Below, one piece after another: positions 35,640-45,170 of a DNA stretch of 64,000 nucleotides (positions are counted from its first letter, which is position 1; each line of letters begins with the position of its first letter). The translations under genes and the position numbers were made by a program. Under the pieces are notes generated by a model. It had not been told where the DNA came from and did no database searches. It saw only the letters and a list, made by a program, of their open reading frames with translations. The stretch is from positions 31,509-95,508 of the forward strand of contig CAVPSV010000003.1 in NCBI GenBank assembly GCA_963708625.1, given 5' to 3'. Source of the DNA: DASXIF01 sp036498145. GTDB taxonomy: Bacteria > Actinomycetota > Actinomycetes > Mycobacteriales > Jatrophihabitantaceae.

Positions 35640-35679
35640 GACTTCCTTACTGTTCGCTTCGGTGGGCCGACCCGATGGG

Positions 35680-36370
35680 TCAGCGGCCAACTCCGTACAC
35701 ACCCCGGGACTGGTCGCGCACGACCCGGCCGAGATCGAGTTCGATGACGCGTCGGCGCATTGCGTCGACGATGTTGTTGTCATGGGTGGCCATGACGACC
35801 GTGGTGCCGGTGCGGTTGATTCGCTCCAGCAGGCTCATGATGCCCTGGCTGGTGTCCGGATCCAGGTTGCCGGTCGGCTCGTCGGCCAGCAGTACCAGCG
35901 GTCGGTTGACGAAGGCGCGGGCGATCGCGACGCGCTGCTGCTCGCCACCTGAGAGCTCGTTGGGCATCCGCTGTGCCTTGCCTTCGAGGCCGACCAGGTC
36001 GAGCACCTCGGGCACCGTCCGGCGGATCGCCTTCGGCGACTTGTTGATCACTTCCAGGGCAAACGCGACATTTTCGTAGACGTTCTTCTTCGGCAGCAGC
36101 CGGAAGTCCTGGAAAACGCAGCCGATCCGGCGGCGCAGGTCGGGCACCTTCCGGTTCGGCATCCGGCCCAGATTCGCGCCCGTCCACCGTGACAACGCCC
36201 GTGGTGGGCAGTTCCTCGCGCAGCAGCAGCCGCAGCACGGTGGACTTGCCGGAGCCGGACTGGCCGATGAGGAAGACGAACTCGCCCTTCTCGACACTGA
36301 GGCTGACGTTGTCGAGGGCAGGGCGCGCACCGGCCGGGTAGACCTTGCTGATGTTCTCGAGCCGGATCAC
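35680..36370 (-). CDS. ftsE: Cell division ATP-binding protein FtsE (frame break)
   Basis: GTG start at 36370 (VIRLENISKVYP). Walker A GQSGSGKST is in the first frame. After VVTVDG the frame is lost at the CCC run 36179-36181, and ANLGRMPNRKVPDLRRRIGCVFQDFRLLP continues in the next frame with signature LSGGEQQR, Walker B VLLADEPTGNLDP and the H-loop ATHD. One base too many in the run explains it. About 229 residues. ABC ATPase partner of FtsX, whose gene starts 40 bp downstream. Confidence 0.92.
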
Positions 36371-36463
36371 GGGAGTGCAGTTTACCCATCCGTTACCCGA
36401 CAACCCGGCACATCGGGGCGGGCGGCTGGCCGGAAACACTGTCGCCACCGGTTGCTAGCGTCG

Positions 36464-37459
36464 ATGAATGTGGGAGGTATGACCGAATCCGCCGAGCTGG
36501 TCGAGCGCCTGACGGCCGCCGATCCGACGGCAATGATCTCCGCGCGACGCCTGACCAAGGTCTTCAACGGGTTCACCGCGGTCGACGCCATCGATTTCGA
36601 CGTCGCCCCCGGGGAGGCGTTCGGCTTCCTCGGCCCGAACGGGGCAGGCAAGAGCTCGACGATGCGCATGATCGGCTGCGTGGCGCCGGTGACGTCCGGC
36701 ACGCTGCGCATCCTCGGCCGCGACCAGGCCACCGACGGCCCGGCCATCCGTGCTCGCCTCGGCGTGGTGCCGCAGCAGGACACGCTCGACGTCGAACTCA
36801 CCGTCCGCGAGAACCTCTACGTCTACGGCCGCTACTTCGGCATGTCCCGGGCGGCGCTGCTGCCCAAAGTGGACGAGCTGCTCGACTTCGCGCAACTCAC
36901 CGACCGGGCCAAGTCGAAGGTTGAGCCACTGTCCGGCGGCATGAAACGTCGGCTCACGATCGCCCGCTCGTTGATCAACGACCCGGACATCCTGCTGCTG
37001 GACGAGCCGACCACCGGACTCGACCCGCAGGCGCGGCACGTGCTGTGGGATCGGCTGTACCGGTTGAAGCAGCGCGGCGTGACGCTGGTGCTCACCACGC
37101 ACTACATGGATGAGGCCGAACAGCTGTGCGACCGCCTCGTGGTGATGGACCGCGGGAAGATCGTGGCCGAGGGTTCGCCGCTGACGCTGATCGCCGAACA
37201 CTCCTCGCGCGAGGTGGCCGAACTGCGGTTCGCGCCGGGCGAGAACGCGCCGGCGGCGGAGTCGGTGACCGCGGCGATGGCCACGGCATCGGCTCGCCTG
37301 GAGGTATTGCCGGACCGCTTGCTGCTCTACGTCCAGGACGGCGAGGCAGCCGTGCAGCGCGTGCGGGAAACCGGCATCGACCCGGTGTCCACCTTGGTGC
37401 GGCGCAGCACGCTGGAGGACGTGTTCCTTCGCCTCACCGGCCGAAGCCTGATCGACTGA
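36464..37459 (+). CDS. ABC transporter ATP-binding protein (DrrA/ABC-2 exporter type)
   Basis: About 331 residues. Walker A GPNGAGKSST, Q-loop VVPQQD, signature LSGGMKRRL, Walker B ILLLDEPTTGLDPQARH, H-loop TTHYMDEAEQL, and the C-terminal domain ending RRSTLEDVFLRLTGRSLI, as in daunorubicin-resistance/NodI ATPases. The start is uncertain: ATG 36464 and ATG 36479 are both possible, and the GGGAGG motif at 36472 sits only 1 bp from the latter. Drives the two permeases that follow. The cassette splits the usual prfB-ftsE neighbourhood. Confidence 0.88.
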   Translation: MNVGGMTESAELVERLTAADPTAMISARRLTKVFNGFTAVDAIDFDVAPGEAFGFLGPNGAGKSSTMRMIGCVAPVTSGTLRILGRDQATDGPAIRARLGVVPQQDTLDVELTVRENLYVYGRYFGMSRAALLPKVDELLDFAQLTDRAKSKVEPLSGGMKRRLTIARSLINDPDILLLDEPTTGLDPQARHVLWDRLYRLKQRGVTLVLTTHYMDEAEQLCDRLVVMDRGKIVAEGSPLTLIAEHSSREVAELRFAPGENAPAAESVTAAMATASARLEVLPDRLLLYVQDGEAAVQRVRETGIDPVSTLVRRSTLEDVFLRLTGRSLID

Positions 37460-37505
37460 TGGCTGGACCACTGATGGCTGGACCGCTGATGGCGACGGCC
37501 GGCTG

Positions 37506-38306
37506 ATGGTGCTCACCCTCGCTGCGGGCCGTGCGACGTCACCGTCGGCCTGGCGCATCGTCGAGTACCAGATCATCTCGGCGCGCAGGTTCTGGCGCAG
37601 CATCGCCATCGTCGGGGTATTCACGCCGCTGGTGTACGTGCTCGCCCTCGGCGTCGGGCTGGGCGTCGTCGTCGACCGGCACGGCAACCAACTCGGCGTG
37701 CCCTATCTGGTGTTCGTCGCGCCCGCGTTCCTCACCGCCGCCGCGCTGCAGATCGCCGCCGGCGACGCGTCCTGGCCGTTGATGGCGGGCTTCAAATGGA
37801 TGCGGACCTTCCACGGCATGGTCGCCACGCCGTTGACCCCGGCGCAGATGTGCGACGGCAATCTGTTGTGGATCGCGATCCGGGTGTTCGTCAACTCCGC
37901 GCTGTACCTGGCGATCATGGCGATGGCCGGCGGGGTGCGGCACTGGGGCGCGCTGCTGGCCGTGCCCATCGCCACGCTCACTGCGATGGCATTCGCGGCG
38001 CCGGTCGCGGCGCTGACCGCATCGGTCACCGCCGAGGGGCAGGCCTTCAACATCCTGTTCCGGTTCGTGGTGACGCCGATGTTCCTGTTCAGCGGCACGT
38101 TCTATCCGATGAGCCAGCTGCCGGCGTGGGGCCGGTGGCTGGCCTACGTCTCGCCGCTGTGGCACGGCACCCAGCTGGCTCGCGGCGCGTCCATCGGCGG
38201 GTTGTCCGGCAGCGCCGCACTCGAGCACACGGCCTACCTACTGGTGTGGCTGGTGGCCGGCGTGGCACTGGCGCGCTGGCGGTTCCGGCTGAGGTTGACC
38301 GAATGA
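37506..38306 (+). CDS. ABC-2 type permease subunit 1
   Basis: 266 residues, GTG or ATG-rich start region after a CTGATGG repeat (37457-37506). Six hydrophobic segments, with the ABC-2 motif FNILFRFVVTPMFLFSGTFYPMSQLPAWGRWLAYVSPLWHGTQLARG. It pairs with the next gene, whose ATG overlaps its stop. Exports a lipid, sugar or drug-like compound; no substrate clue. Confidence 0.85.
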   Translation: MVLTLAAGRATSPSAWRIVEYQIISARRFWRSIAIVGVFTPLVYVLALGVGLGVVVDRHGNQLGVPYLVFVAPAFLTAAALQIAAGDASWPLMAGFKWMRTFHGMVATPLTPAQMCDGNLLWIAIRVFVNSALYLAIMAMAGGVRHWGALLAVPIATLTAMAFAAPVAALTASVTAEGQAFNILFRFVVTPMFLFSGTFYPMSQLPAWGRWLAYVSPLWHGTQLARGASIGGLSGSAALEHTAYLLVWLVAGVALARWRFRLRLTE

Positions 38307-39136
38307 CCGCCGTCGACGTGCCGGTCCGGGCGCGGGCGAGCACTGCGCTGCGCATCCTGCCGCCGGGCATGTACTCCGGCCGCGGGCACATCGTGCTCGA
38401 GCGCGCGTTCCGGGTGTACACGCGAAGCTGGATGGTCATCTTCTCCGGCTTCTTCGAGCCGCTGTTCTACCTGTTCGCGCTCGGCACCGGTCTGCACCGG
38501 TTGGTGGGGACGGTGCTGGGTCCGAACGGGCATCCGATCTCCTACACGGCATTCATCGCGCCGGCGCTGCTGGCGTCCTCGGCGATGAACGGCGCGATCT
38601 ACGACTCGACCATGAACGTGTTCTTCAAGATGAAGTACGCGCACCTCTACGACGCCATGCTCGCCACATCGCTCGGACCGCTGGACGTGGCGCTCGGCGA
38701 GATCAGCTGGGCGCTGTTCCGCGGCGGCCTGTACGCCGCTGGGTTCCTGGTCGTGATGGAGCTGATGGGGCTGACCGCGTCCGGCTGGGCGGTGTTGATG
38801 CTGCCGGCGTGCCTGCTCATCGCGTTCGGTTTCGGCGCGGTCGGCATGGCGGTGACCTCGTTCATGAAGTCGGTGCAGGACCTGGACGTGGTGCAGGTGG
38901 CGATCCTGCCGATGTTCCTGTTCAGCGGCACGTTCTACAGCCTCGACGTCTACCCACGCTGGCTGCAGATCGTGGTCGAGTGCCTGCCGCTGCAACACGG
39001 CATCGCGCTGCTGCGCGGCCTCAACTCCGGCGTGTTCGACTGGGCCATGCTCGGGCACGCGTCGTACTTCGTGGCGATGGTCGTGATCGGGCTGACGGTC
39101 ACCGCCCGCCGGCTGGACAAGCTGCTACTGCGCTGA
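38303..39136 (+). CDS. ABC-2 type permease subunit 2
   Basis: 277 residues from the ATG at 38303 (ATGA overlap). Paralogue of subunit 1: SWMVIFSGFFEPLFYLFALGTGL, VVQVAILPMFLFSGTFYSLDVYPRWLQIVVECLPLQHGIALLRGL. With the ATPase and subunit 1 it forms a complete heterodimeric exporter. Ends 18 bp before a strong hairpin that faces the convergent prfB. Confidence 0.85.
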   Translation: MTAVDVPVRARASTALRILPPGMYSGRGHIVLERAFRVYTRSWMVIFSGFFEPLFYLFALGTGLHRLVGTVLGPNGHPISYTAFIAPALLASSAMNGAIYDSTMNVFFKMKYAHLYDAMLATSLGPLDVALGEISWALFRGGLYAAGFLVVMELMGLTASGWAVLMLPACLLIAFGFGAVGMAVTSFMKSVQDLDVVQVAILPMFLFSGTFYSLDVYPRWLQIVVECLPLQHGIALLRGLNSGVFDWAMLGHASYFVAMVVIGLTVTARRLDKLLLR

Positions 39137-39154
39137 GTCGATCATGAGACGTGT

Positions 39155-39204
39155 GGATCGTGATGCACAAGAGGCGCTATAGGGCCTCCTGTGCATCACG
39201 ATCC
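39155..39204. terminator. Bidirectional terminator between the ABC cassette and prfB
   Basis: GGATCGTGATGCACA (39155-39169) pairs perfectly with TGTGCATCACGATCC (39190-39204). After one mismatch GAGGC pairs with GCCTC, giving about 20 bp of stem. It lies at the junction of convergent genes and the right arm covers the prfB stop (39196). Confidence 0.8.
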
Positions 39205-40293
39205 GGATTGGCTCTTGCGCCAGCGGATGCCGGCCTCGATGAAGCCGTCGATGTCACCGTCGAGCACGGCCTGCGGGTTGCCGACCTCGTAGTCGGTGCG
39301 CAGATCCTTGACCATCTGATACGGGTGCAGCACGTAACTGCGCATCTGGTTGCCCCAGCTGTTGCCGCTGTCCTTGAGCGCGTCCATGGTGGCCTGCTGC
39401 TCCTGCCGGCGACGTTCCAGGAGCTTGGCCTGCAGCACCGCCATCGCGCTGGCACGGTTCTGGATCTGGCTGCGTTCGTTCTGGCAGCTCACCACGATGC
39501 CGGTGGGCAGGTGGGTGATGCGCACCGCCGAGTCGGTGGTGTTCACGCCCTGGCCGCCAGGTCCGGAAGAGCGGTAGACGTCGACGCGGATGTCGTCGTC
39601 CGGTATCTCGACGTGATCGGAGGACTCGACGACGGGCAGCACCTCGACGCCGGCGAAGCTGGTCTGGCGGCGGCCCTGGTTGTCGAACGGGCTGATCCGC
39701 ACCAGCCGGTGCGTGCCCTGTTCCACGCTGAGCGTGCCGTATGCGTACGGGACCTTGACCTGGAAGGTGGCGGACTTGATGCCGGCTTCCTCGGCGTATG
39801 AGGTGTCGAGCACCTCCACCGGGTAGTTGTGCCGCTCGGCCCAGCGCAGGTACATGCGCAGCAACATCTCGGCCCAGTCCGCCGCGTCCACCCCGCCGGC
39901 CTCGGACCGGATGGTGACCAGCGCTTCGCGGGCGTCGTACGGCCCGGAGAGCAGGGTGCGGACCTCGAGCTCGTCGATTGCCTTGCGCAGCCCGGTGGCC
40001 TCGGCCTCGGCTTCGGCGCGCGCGTCGGCGTCGTCCGCCTCCTCGGCCATCTCCCAGAGCACCTGGGCGTCGTCGGTGCGACGCCGCAGGTCCTCGACGC
40101 GCCGGATCTCGCCCTGCACGTAGGACAGCCGAGAGGTGACCCGCTGTGCCTTGTCCGGGTCGTCCCAGAGATTTGGTGCGGACGCCTGCTGTTCCAGGTC
40201 CGCCGCTTCGCGGCGGAGCTTCTGCACGTCGAGCACTGCCTCGATGTTGGCCAGCGTCGAGGAGAGTTCCTTCAGCTCGGCGGGAACGTCCAC
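39196..40293 (-). CDS. prfB: Peptide chain release factor 2
   Basis: 365 residues in a single frame, so no programmed frameshift is present near codon 25. Catalytic GGQ in SSGPGGQGVNTTDSAVRITHLPTGIVV. RF2 stop-recognition tripeptide SPF in VRISPFDNQGRRQTSF. N-terminal coiled domain (LRREAADLEQQASAPNLWDDPDKAQRV). Reads UGA and UAA stops. In mycobacteria prfB is near ftsE-ftsX-smpB; here an exporter cassette stands between. Confidence 0.95.
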   Translation of the reverse strand: MDVPAELKELSSTLANIEAVLDVQKLRREAADLEQQASAPNLWDDPDKAQRVTSRLSYVQGEIRRVEDLRRRTDDAQVLWEMAEEADDADARAEAEAEATGLRKAIDELEVRTLLSGPYDAREALVTIRSEAGGVDAADWAEMLLRMYLRWAERHNYPVEVLDTSYAEEAGIKSATFQVKVPYAYGTLSVEQGTHRLVRISPFDNQGRRQTSFAGVEVLPVVESSDHVEIPDDDIRVDVYRSSGPGGQGVNTTDSAVRITHLPTGIVVSCQNERSQIQNRASAMAVLQAKLLERRRQEQQATMDALKDSGNSWGNQMRSYVLHPYQMVKDLRTDYEVGNPQAVLDGDIDGFIEAGIRWRKSQSGS

Positions 40294-40332
40294 GTCCGTC
40301 GAGGGTACGCGAGCCCTCCACCCACCCCCGTC

Positions 40333-41268
40333 CTACAGCGGCGGCGGCTCGGGGACGGGTCGGCGGACGTAGAGCGCCGCGATTGCGATCAGCAGCAGCC
40401 CGGCACCACACCAGCCGGCTACCGACAGCGTCTCGCCGAGCACCGCGGCGGCGAGCACCGTGGCGGTGAGCGGTTCGAGCAACGTCAGCACGCCGGCGAC
40501 CTCCGAGGTCGTCGAGCGCAGCCCGAGGTAGAACAGCCCGTAGGCCACCACCGTCGACGCCACCCCGATGTAGACCAGCCAACCGTCGGCGATCCCGTCC
40601 CGCGGCCACGCCATGCCGAGCGGTATCGCGATCGGCAACAGCGCCAGCGCGCCGATCGCGCTGGTGGCGCCGGTGAGCAGCAGCGGGTCGCCGTCCATGG
40701 CCAGGCGCCGGTTGAGCACCGTAGTCGCCGCGTAGCCCAGGCCCGAGGCCAATGACGCCAGCACACCGGCGATCGGGTGCGGCGCGGTGTCGCCACTGGA
40801 TCCGGACGCGAGCGAGATCAGCGCCAAACCGCCGATGGCGCACACGAGCGTGCCCGACGCCGCCGCCGACGGCAGCTCCCGGCGCCCGAGCGCACTGGCG
40901 AGCGTCAAGGCCACGGGTGCGACGGCGAGGCTCACCAGCGTGGAGACGCTGACGCCGACGTACTGCACGCCGACGAAGTACAGCGCCTGGTATCCGCCCA
41001 GGCCTACCCCGGCGGCGACCAGCGACCATCGGTGCCGTTGCCACGCCTCGCGCATCCGGCACCAGCCCGAGCGGCGGAACACGAGCCCGAGCACCACCGC
41101 GGCGATGATGAGCCGGTAGCAGCCGATCGGCACCGCGCGAAGTCCGGTGCGATCGCCGATGATCCGCACGCCGATGCCGGTCGTACCCCACAACAACGCG
41201 CCGCCGGACACCGCCAGCAGGCCGACGCGAGGGCGTAGGTGATCGGCGAGCGAACCGGCAGCGGACAT
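40333..41268 (-). CDS. EamA/DMT-family transporter
   Basis: 311 residues, about ten hydrophobic helices in two EamA halves: VSGGALLWGTTGIGVRIIG...YQALYFVGVQYVGVSVSTLVSLAVAPV, and VASTVVAYGLFYLGLRSTTSEVAGVLTLLEPLTATVLAAAVLGETL. Typical of metabolite exporters. Substrate unknown. Divergent from glpX; 225 bp separate them. Confidence 0.85.
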   Translation of the reverse strand: MSAAGSLADHLRPRVGLLAVSGGALLWGTTGIGVRIIGDRTGLRAVPIGCYRLIIAAVVLGLVFRRSGWCRMREAWQRHRWSLVAAGVGLGGYQALYFVGVQYVGVSVSTLVSLAVAPVALTLASALGRRELPSAAASGTLVCAIGGLALISLASGSSGDTAPHPIAGVLASLASGLGYAATTVLNRRLAMDGDPLLLTGATSAIGALALLPIAIPLGMAWPRDGIADGWLVYIGVASTVVAYGLFYLGLRSTTSEVAGVLTLLEPLTATVLAAAVLGETLSVAGWCGAGLLLIAIAALYVRRPVPEPPPL

Positions 41269-41493
41269 GGGGGGCGGAGCGTATCGAGCCGCCGCCCAAC
41301 CCGGCGAGCGAGTTAGCCAGCACCGGGCCGTGGGCTGGGCGGCGCCTACAACAACCGCATACGGATCGCATACCGAGCCGCCCGGAGAATGGGCCCTGGT
41401 TGGTCGCGGTCTGGTCAGTCACAGCGGTCGCGAGCGTGGTTCTGAGAGGATGGGGGCAATTCACCCAAGCCGACGTGCCGAGAGGAAGCCGCC

Positions 41494-42612
41494 ATGACCG
41501 ACGGACCCCCCGACACGGATCCGACCGTCCCCGACAGCCCGCACGTCCCACCTGCGCTGGCCGTGCCCCGGCAGGCACCGGACCGCAACCTCGCGCTGGA
41601 ACTGGTGCGGGTCACCGAGGCCGCGGCGATGGCGGCTGGGCGCTGGGTGGGCCGCGGCGACAAGATCGGCGGTGACGGCGCCGCGGTCGACGCCATGCGC
41701 GCGTTGATCGGGACGGTCTCCATGCGCGGGGTGGTGGTGATCGGCGAGGGCGAGAAGGACCAGGCGCCGATGCTCTACAACGGCGAGGAGGTCGGCGACG
41801 GCACCGGCGCGCTGTGCGACGTCGCAGTGGACCCGATCGACGGTACGACGCTGATGGCCAAGGGCATGCCGAACTCGATCGCCGTCATCGCGGTGGCCGA
41901 GCGCGGGTCCATGTTCGACCCCTCCGCCGTCTTCTACATGGACAAGATCGCCGCCGGGGCGGACGCCGTGGACGTCATCGACATCGAGGCGCCGGTCGGC
42001 GAGAACATCCGGCGGGTCGCGAAGACCAAGCACGCCCAGCCCGAGGACGTCACCGTCTGCATCCTGGACCGGCCTCGGCATCAGCAGCTGGTCCAGGATG
42101 TTCGGGAGGCCGGCGCGCGGATCCGGTTCATCAGCGACGGCGACGTCGCGGGCGCGATCTCGGCGGCCCGTCCGGGCACCGGCGTGGACATGCTGATCGG
42201 CATCGGCGGTACCCCGGAGGGCATCATCGCGGCCGCCGCGATGCGCTGCATGGGCGGTGCCATGCAGGCCAAGCTGTGGCCCCGCGACGACGCGGAACGG
42301 GAGAAGGCGCTCGCGGCCGGTCACGATCTGTCCCGCGTGCTGACCACCGAGGACCTGGTGCGGGGCGAGGACATCTTCTTCTGCGCCACCGGCGTCACGG
42401 ACGGCGAACTGCTGCGCGGGGTGCGCTATTACGCGGACTCGGTGCAGACACAATCGATCGTGATGCGGTCGAAGTCGGGGACGATCCGCCTGGTCGACTC
42501 GTTGCACCAGCTCGGCAAGCTGCGGGCATACTCCGCGGTGGATTTCGACCGCCACACCACGACCGAACCAACCTCTGAAGGGCCAGACCATGCTCGTAGT
42601 CACCACGAATGA
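41494..42612 (+). CDS. glpX: Class II fructose-1,6-bisphosphatase GlpX
   Basis: 372 residues; AGAGGAAG precedes the ATG. Signatures VVIGEGEKDQAPMLYNGEEVGDG, VDPIDGTTLMAKGMPNSI, GIGGTPEGIIAAAAMRCMGGAMQAKLWPRDD. Gluconeogenic phosphatase that makes fructose 6-phosphate. A variable N-terminal tail (about 30 residues) precedes the core. It overlaps the next gene by 23 bp. glpX next to fumarase is also seen in M. tuberculosis. Confidence 0.95.
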   Translation: MTDGPPDTDPTVPDSPHVPPALAVPRQAPDRNLALELVRVTEAAAMAAGRWVGRGDKIGGDGAAVDAMRALIGTVSMRGVVVIGEGEKDQAPMLYNGEEVGDGTGALCDVAVDPIDGTTLMAKGMPNSIAVIAVAERGSMFDPSAVFYMDKIAAGADAVDVIDIEAPVGENIRRVAKTKHAQPEDVTVCILDRPRHQQLVQDVREAGARIRFISDGDVAGAISAARPGTGVDMLIGIGGTPEGIIAAAAMRCMGGAMQAKLWPRDDAEREKALAAGHDLSRVLTTEDLVRGEDIFFCATGVTDGELLRGVRYYADSVQTQSIVMRSKSGTIRLVDSLHQLGKLRAYSAVDFDRHTTTEPTSEGPDHARSHHE

Positions 42613-43153
42613 GATTTCCGGTTGGGAGATCCAGCGCGTCTGCGGCGAGGTGTTCGGGCTCACCGTCCGCTCGCGCAACGCCTTCTCCCAGCTCGGTGCC
42701 GGACTGAAGTCGATGTTCGGTGGCGAGCTGCAGGGCATGACCCGCAACCTCGCCGAGAGTCGCAACGAGGTGATGGGGCGCATGCTCGAACACGCGCGGG
42801 CAAAGGGCGGTAACGCGGTGGTCGGGATGCGCTTCGACACTTCCGAGATGGGCGACGTGTGGACCGAGCTGTGCGCCTACGGCACCGCTGTGGTCGCGGT
42901 GCCCGTTTCTGACGGCGCAAAGCAGACCGCGGCCGCGATGGGCTACGGCGTACCCGGTGCACCGCCGGCGGCCGAGCAGCAGGCGCCCGGCTACCAGCCG
43001 GCTTACGACCCGAACGCGCAGTACCCGGGACAGCAACCCGGACAACAACCTGGCCAGCAACCTGGACAGCAACCCGCGCAGCAGCCCGCCTACCAACAGC
43101 CGGCGCAGCAGCCCGGCTACCCGCCGCAGCAACCGGGGTACCCGCAGCAGTGA
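42590..43153 (+). CDS. YbjQ-like (DUF74 / heavy-metal-binding fold) protein with Gln/Pro repeat tail
   Basis: 187 residues. Residues 1-105 form the pentameric YbjQ fold (MLVVTTNEISGWEIQRVCGEVFGLTVRSRNAF, MTRNLAESRNEVMGRMLEHARAKGGNAVVGMRFDTSEM). The last about 65 residues are a low-complexity tail of PGQQ repeats encoded by a 12-bp tandem repeat near 43025-43075. Starts inside glpX and its stop overlaps fumC. Function unknown; the tail is probably disordered and may vary in repeat number. Confidence 0.8.
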   Translation: MLVVTTNEISGWEIQRVCGEVFGLTVRSRNAFSQLGAGLKSMFGGELQGMTRNLAESRNEVMGRMLEHARAKGGNAVVGMRFDTSEMGDVWTELCAYGTAVVAVPVSDGAKQTAAAMGYGVPGAPPAAEQQAPGYQPAYDPNAQYPGQQPGQQPGQQPGQQPAQQPAYQQPAQQPGYPPQQPGYPQQ

Positions 43154-44548
43154 GCGAGCCGCAGGAGTTTCGGGTCGAGAAGGACTCGATGGGTGAGATC
43201 CGGGTGCCGGCGGCGGCCCGGTGGCGGGCGCAGACCCAGCGAGCAGTGGAGAACTTCCCCATCTCCGGTCAGCCGATCGAACGCGAGTTGATCGCCGGCC
43301 TGGCGCTGATCAAGGGCGCCGGGGCGCGGGTGCGCGCACAGCGCGGCCTGCTCGATCCGGAGAAGGCGAACGCGATCGCAGCCGCGGCGAACGAGGTTGC
43401 GCGTGGCGATTGGGACGCGGAGTTTCCCATCGACGTGTTTCAGACCGGTTCGGGGACATCGTCGAACATGAACGCGAACGAGGTGCTGGCCAGCCTCGCG
43501 GCTGAACGGCTCGGCGAGCCGGTGCACCCGAACGACGACGTGAACGATCCGCTCTCGTCCAACGACCAGTTCCCGTCCGCGATCCACGTTGCCGCCACGA
43601 AGGCAGTGATGCAGGACCTCGAGCCGGCGCTGAGCCACCTGGCCGCATCGCTGGAGGCGAAGGCGACGCAGTTCGCCGAGGTGGTCAAGTCCGGGCGCAC
43701 GCACCTGATGGATGCCACTCCGGTGACCTTGGGTCAGGAGTTCACCGGCTACGCCGCGCAGATCCGCTACGGCGTGGAACGGCTGCGGGCCGCACTGCCG
43801 CGCGTTGCCGAGCTGCCGTTGGGCGGCACCGCGGTCGGCACGGGTATCAACGCGCCGGCCGGCTTCGCGGCCGACGTCATCAAGCTGATCGCCGCGGAGA
43901 CCGGCCTGCCGCTGACCGAGGCACGGGATCATTTCGAGGCGCAGGGCGCGCGCGATGCCTTGGTTGAACTTTCCGGCGCGCTGAAGACGATCGCGGTCAG
44001 TCTGAACAAGATCAGCAACGACATCCGGTGGATGGGTTCGGGGCCGCGCACCGGGCTCACCGAGTTGTTTTTGCCGGATCTGCAACCCGGTTCCTCGATC
44101 ATGCCGGGCAAGGTCAACCCGGTGCTGTGCGAAGCGGTGTGCCAGGTGGCCGCGCAGGTGATCGGCAACGACGGGACGGTGACGTTCTCCGGCGCGTCCG
44201 GAAACTTCGAGCTGAACGTGATGCTGCCGGTGATCGCGCGCAACGTGCTCGAGTCGATCCGGCTGCTGGCCAACGTCTCGCGCGTGTTCGCGGACCGGTG
44301 CATCGCCGGCATCGAGGCGAACGTCGAGCGCTGCCGGGAGTATGCGGAGTCCTCGCCGTCGATCGTCACGCCGCTGAACCATTACATCGGCTACGACGAG
44401 GCATCCAAGGTGGCCAAGCAGGCGACTTGCCGAGCGCAAGACGATCCGCGAGGTGGTGATCGAGCGCGGCTACGTGCCGGGCAAGATCACCGAGGAGCAA
44501 CTCGACGAGGCGCTCGACGTGTTGTCGATGACCCGGCCGAAGCAGTAG
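43150..44548 (+). CDS. fumC: Fumarate hydratase class II (frame break near C-terminus)
   Basis: GTG start overlapping the previous stop. FRVEKDSMGEIRVPAAARWRAQTQRAVENFPIS, GSGTSSNMNANEV, SGRTHLMDATPVTLGQEF and the superfamily signature GSSIMPGKVNPV are intact. After GYDEASKVAKQA the frame breaks near 44423-44427; LAERKTIREVVIERGYVPGKITEEQLDEALDVLSMTRPKQ follows in the next frame to the stop at 44548. About 465 residues in all. Interconverts fumarate and malate. The conserved tail in the other frame argues for a sequencing indel. Confidence 0.93.
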
Positions 44549-44582
44549 GCGACACTCAGCACACGCGCGGCAGGAGTTGACA

Positions 44583-45170
44583 GTGGGAAAGATGTACGAC
44601 GAGATCAGCCCACGCTTGCAGGCCTGGATCCTCGAGCAGCAGATGTTCTTCGTGGCGACCGCGCCGCTGGCCGCCGACGGTCACGTGAACGTCTCCCCGA
44701 AGGGCCTCAGCGGAACGTTCACCGTGCTCGATCCGCGCCGATGCGCCTATCTCGACTTCACCGGCAGCGGCGCGGAGACCATCGCGCACCTGCGCGAGAA
44801 CGGCCGCATCGTGCTGATGTTCTGCGCGTTCGCCGGCGCGCCCCAGATCGTGCGGCTGCATGGCCGGGGTGCGGTGCACCTGCCGACTTCGGCACGGTTC
44901 GAGCAACTGCGGGCCGGATTCGACAACCCGCGCAGCGCCCGGGCCCGCGCGGTTATCGAGGTGAGCGTGCAGCGCATCAGCGACTCGTGCGGCTTCGGTG
45001 TGCCACTCATGTCCTACGCGGGCCAGCGTGACCTGCTCGAGCAGTGGAACGACCGTAAGAGCGCCGAGGACATCGCTGACTACCAGGCCACCCGCAACGC
45101 CACCAGCATCGACGGCCTGCCCGCACTCACCCCGAAACCCGCGGAAGCCCCTGTCTCCTCTTCCCCTTGA
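44583..45170 (+). CDS. Pyridoxamine 5'-phosphate oxidase-family flavoprotein
   Basis: 195 residues from the GTG at 44583, eight bases after AGGAG. FMN-binding split barrel: QQMFFVATAPLAADGHVNVSPKGLSGTFTVLDPRRCAYLDFTGSGAETIAHLRENGRIVLMFCAFAGAPQIVRLHGRG. The C-terminal ISDSCGFGVPLMSYAGQRDLLEQWNDRK is shared by a common actinobacterial subgroup. Likely F420- or FMN-linked reductase; substrate unknown. Confidence 0.82.
   Translation: MGKMYDEISPRLQAWILEQQMFFVATAPLAADGHVNVSPKGLSGTFTVLDPRRCAYLDFTGSGAETIAHLRENGRIVLMFCAFAGAPQIVRLHGRGAVHLPTSARFEQLRAGFDNPRSARARAVIEVSVQRISDSCGFGVPLMSYAGQRDLLEQWNDRKSAEDIADYQATRNATSIDGLPALTPKPAEAPVSSSP

Noticed and set aside
37457..37506. CTGATGGCTGGACC repeat as a regulatory element
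   Set aside because: It lies in a 47-bp gap within the ABC operon and reads as a simple duplicated linker with repeated stop/start triplets; no evidence of control.
40200..40293. Programmed frameshift in prfB
   Set aside because: The gene is one continuous frame from the ATG; no in-frame UGA near codon 25.
39254..41578. A 774-residue open frame opposite to or across prfB and the EamA gene
   Set aside because: Arg/Gly/Ala-rich out-of-frame reading typical of GC-rich DNA; prfB and the transporter in the other frame have clear motifs.
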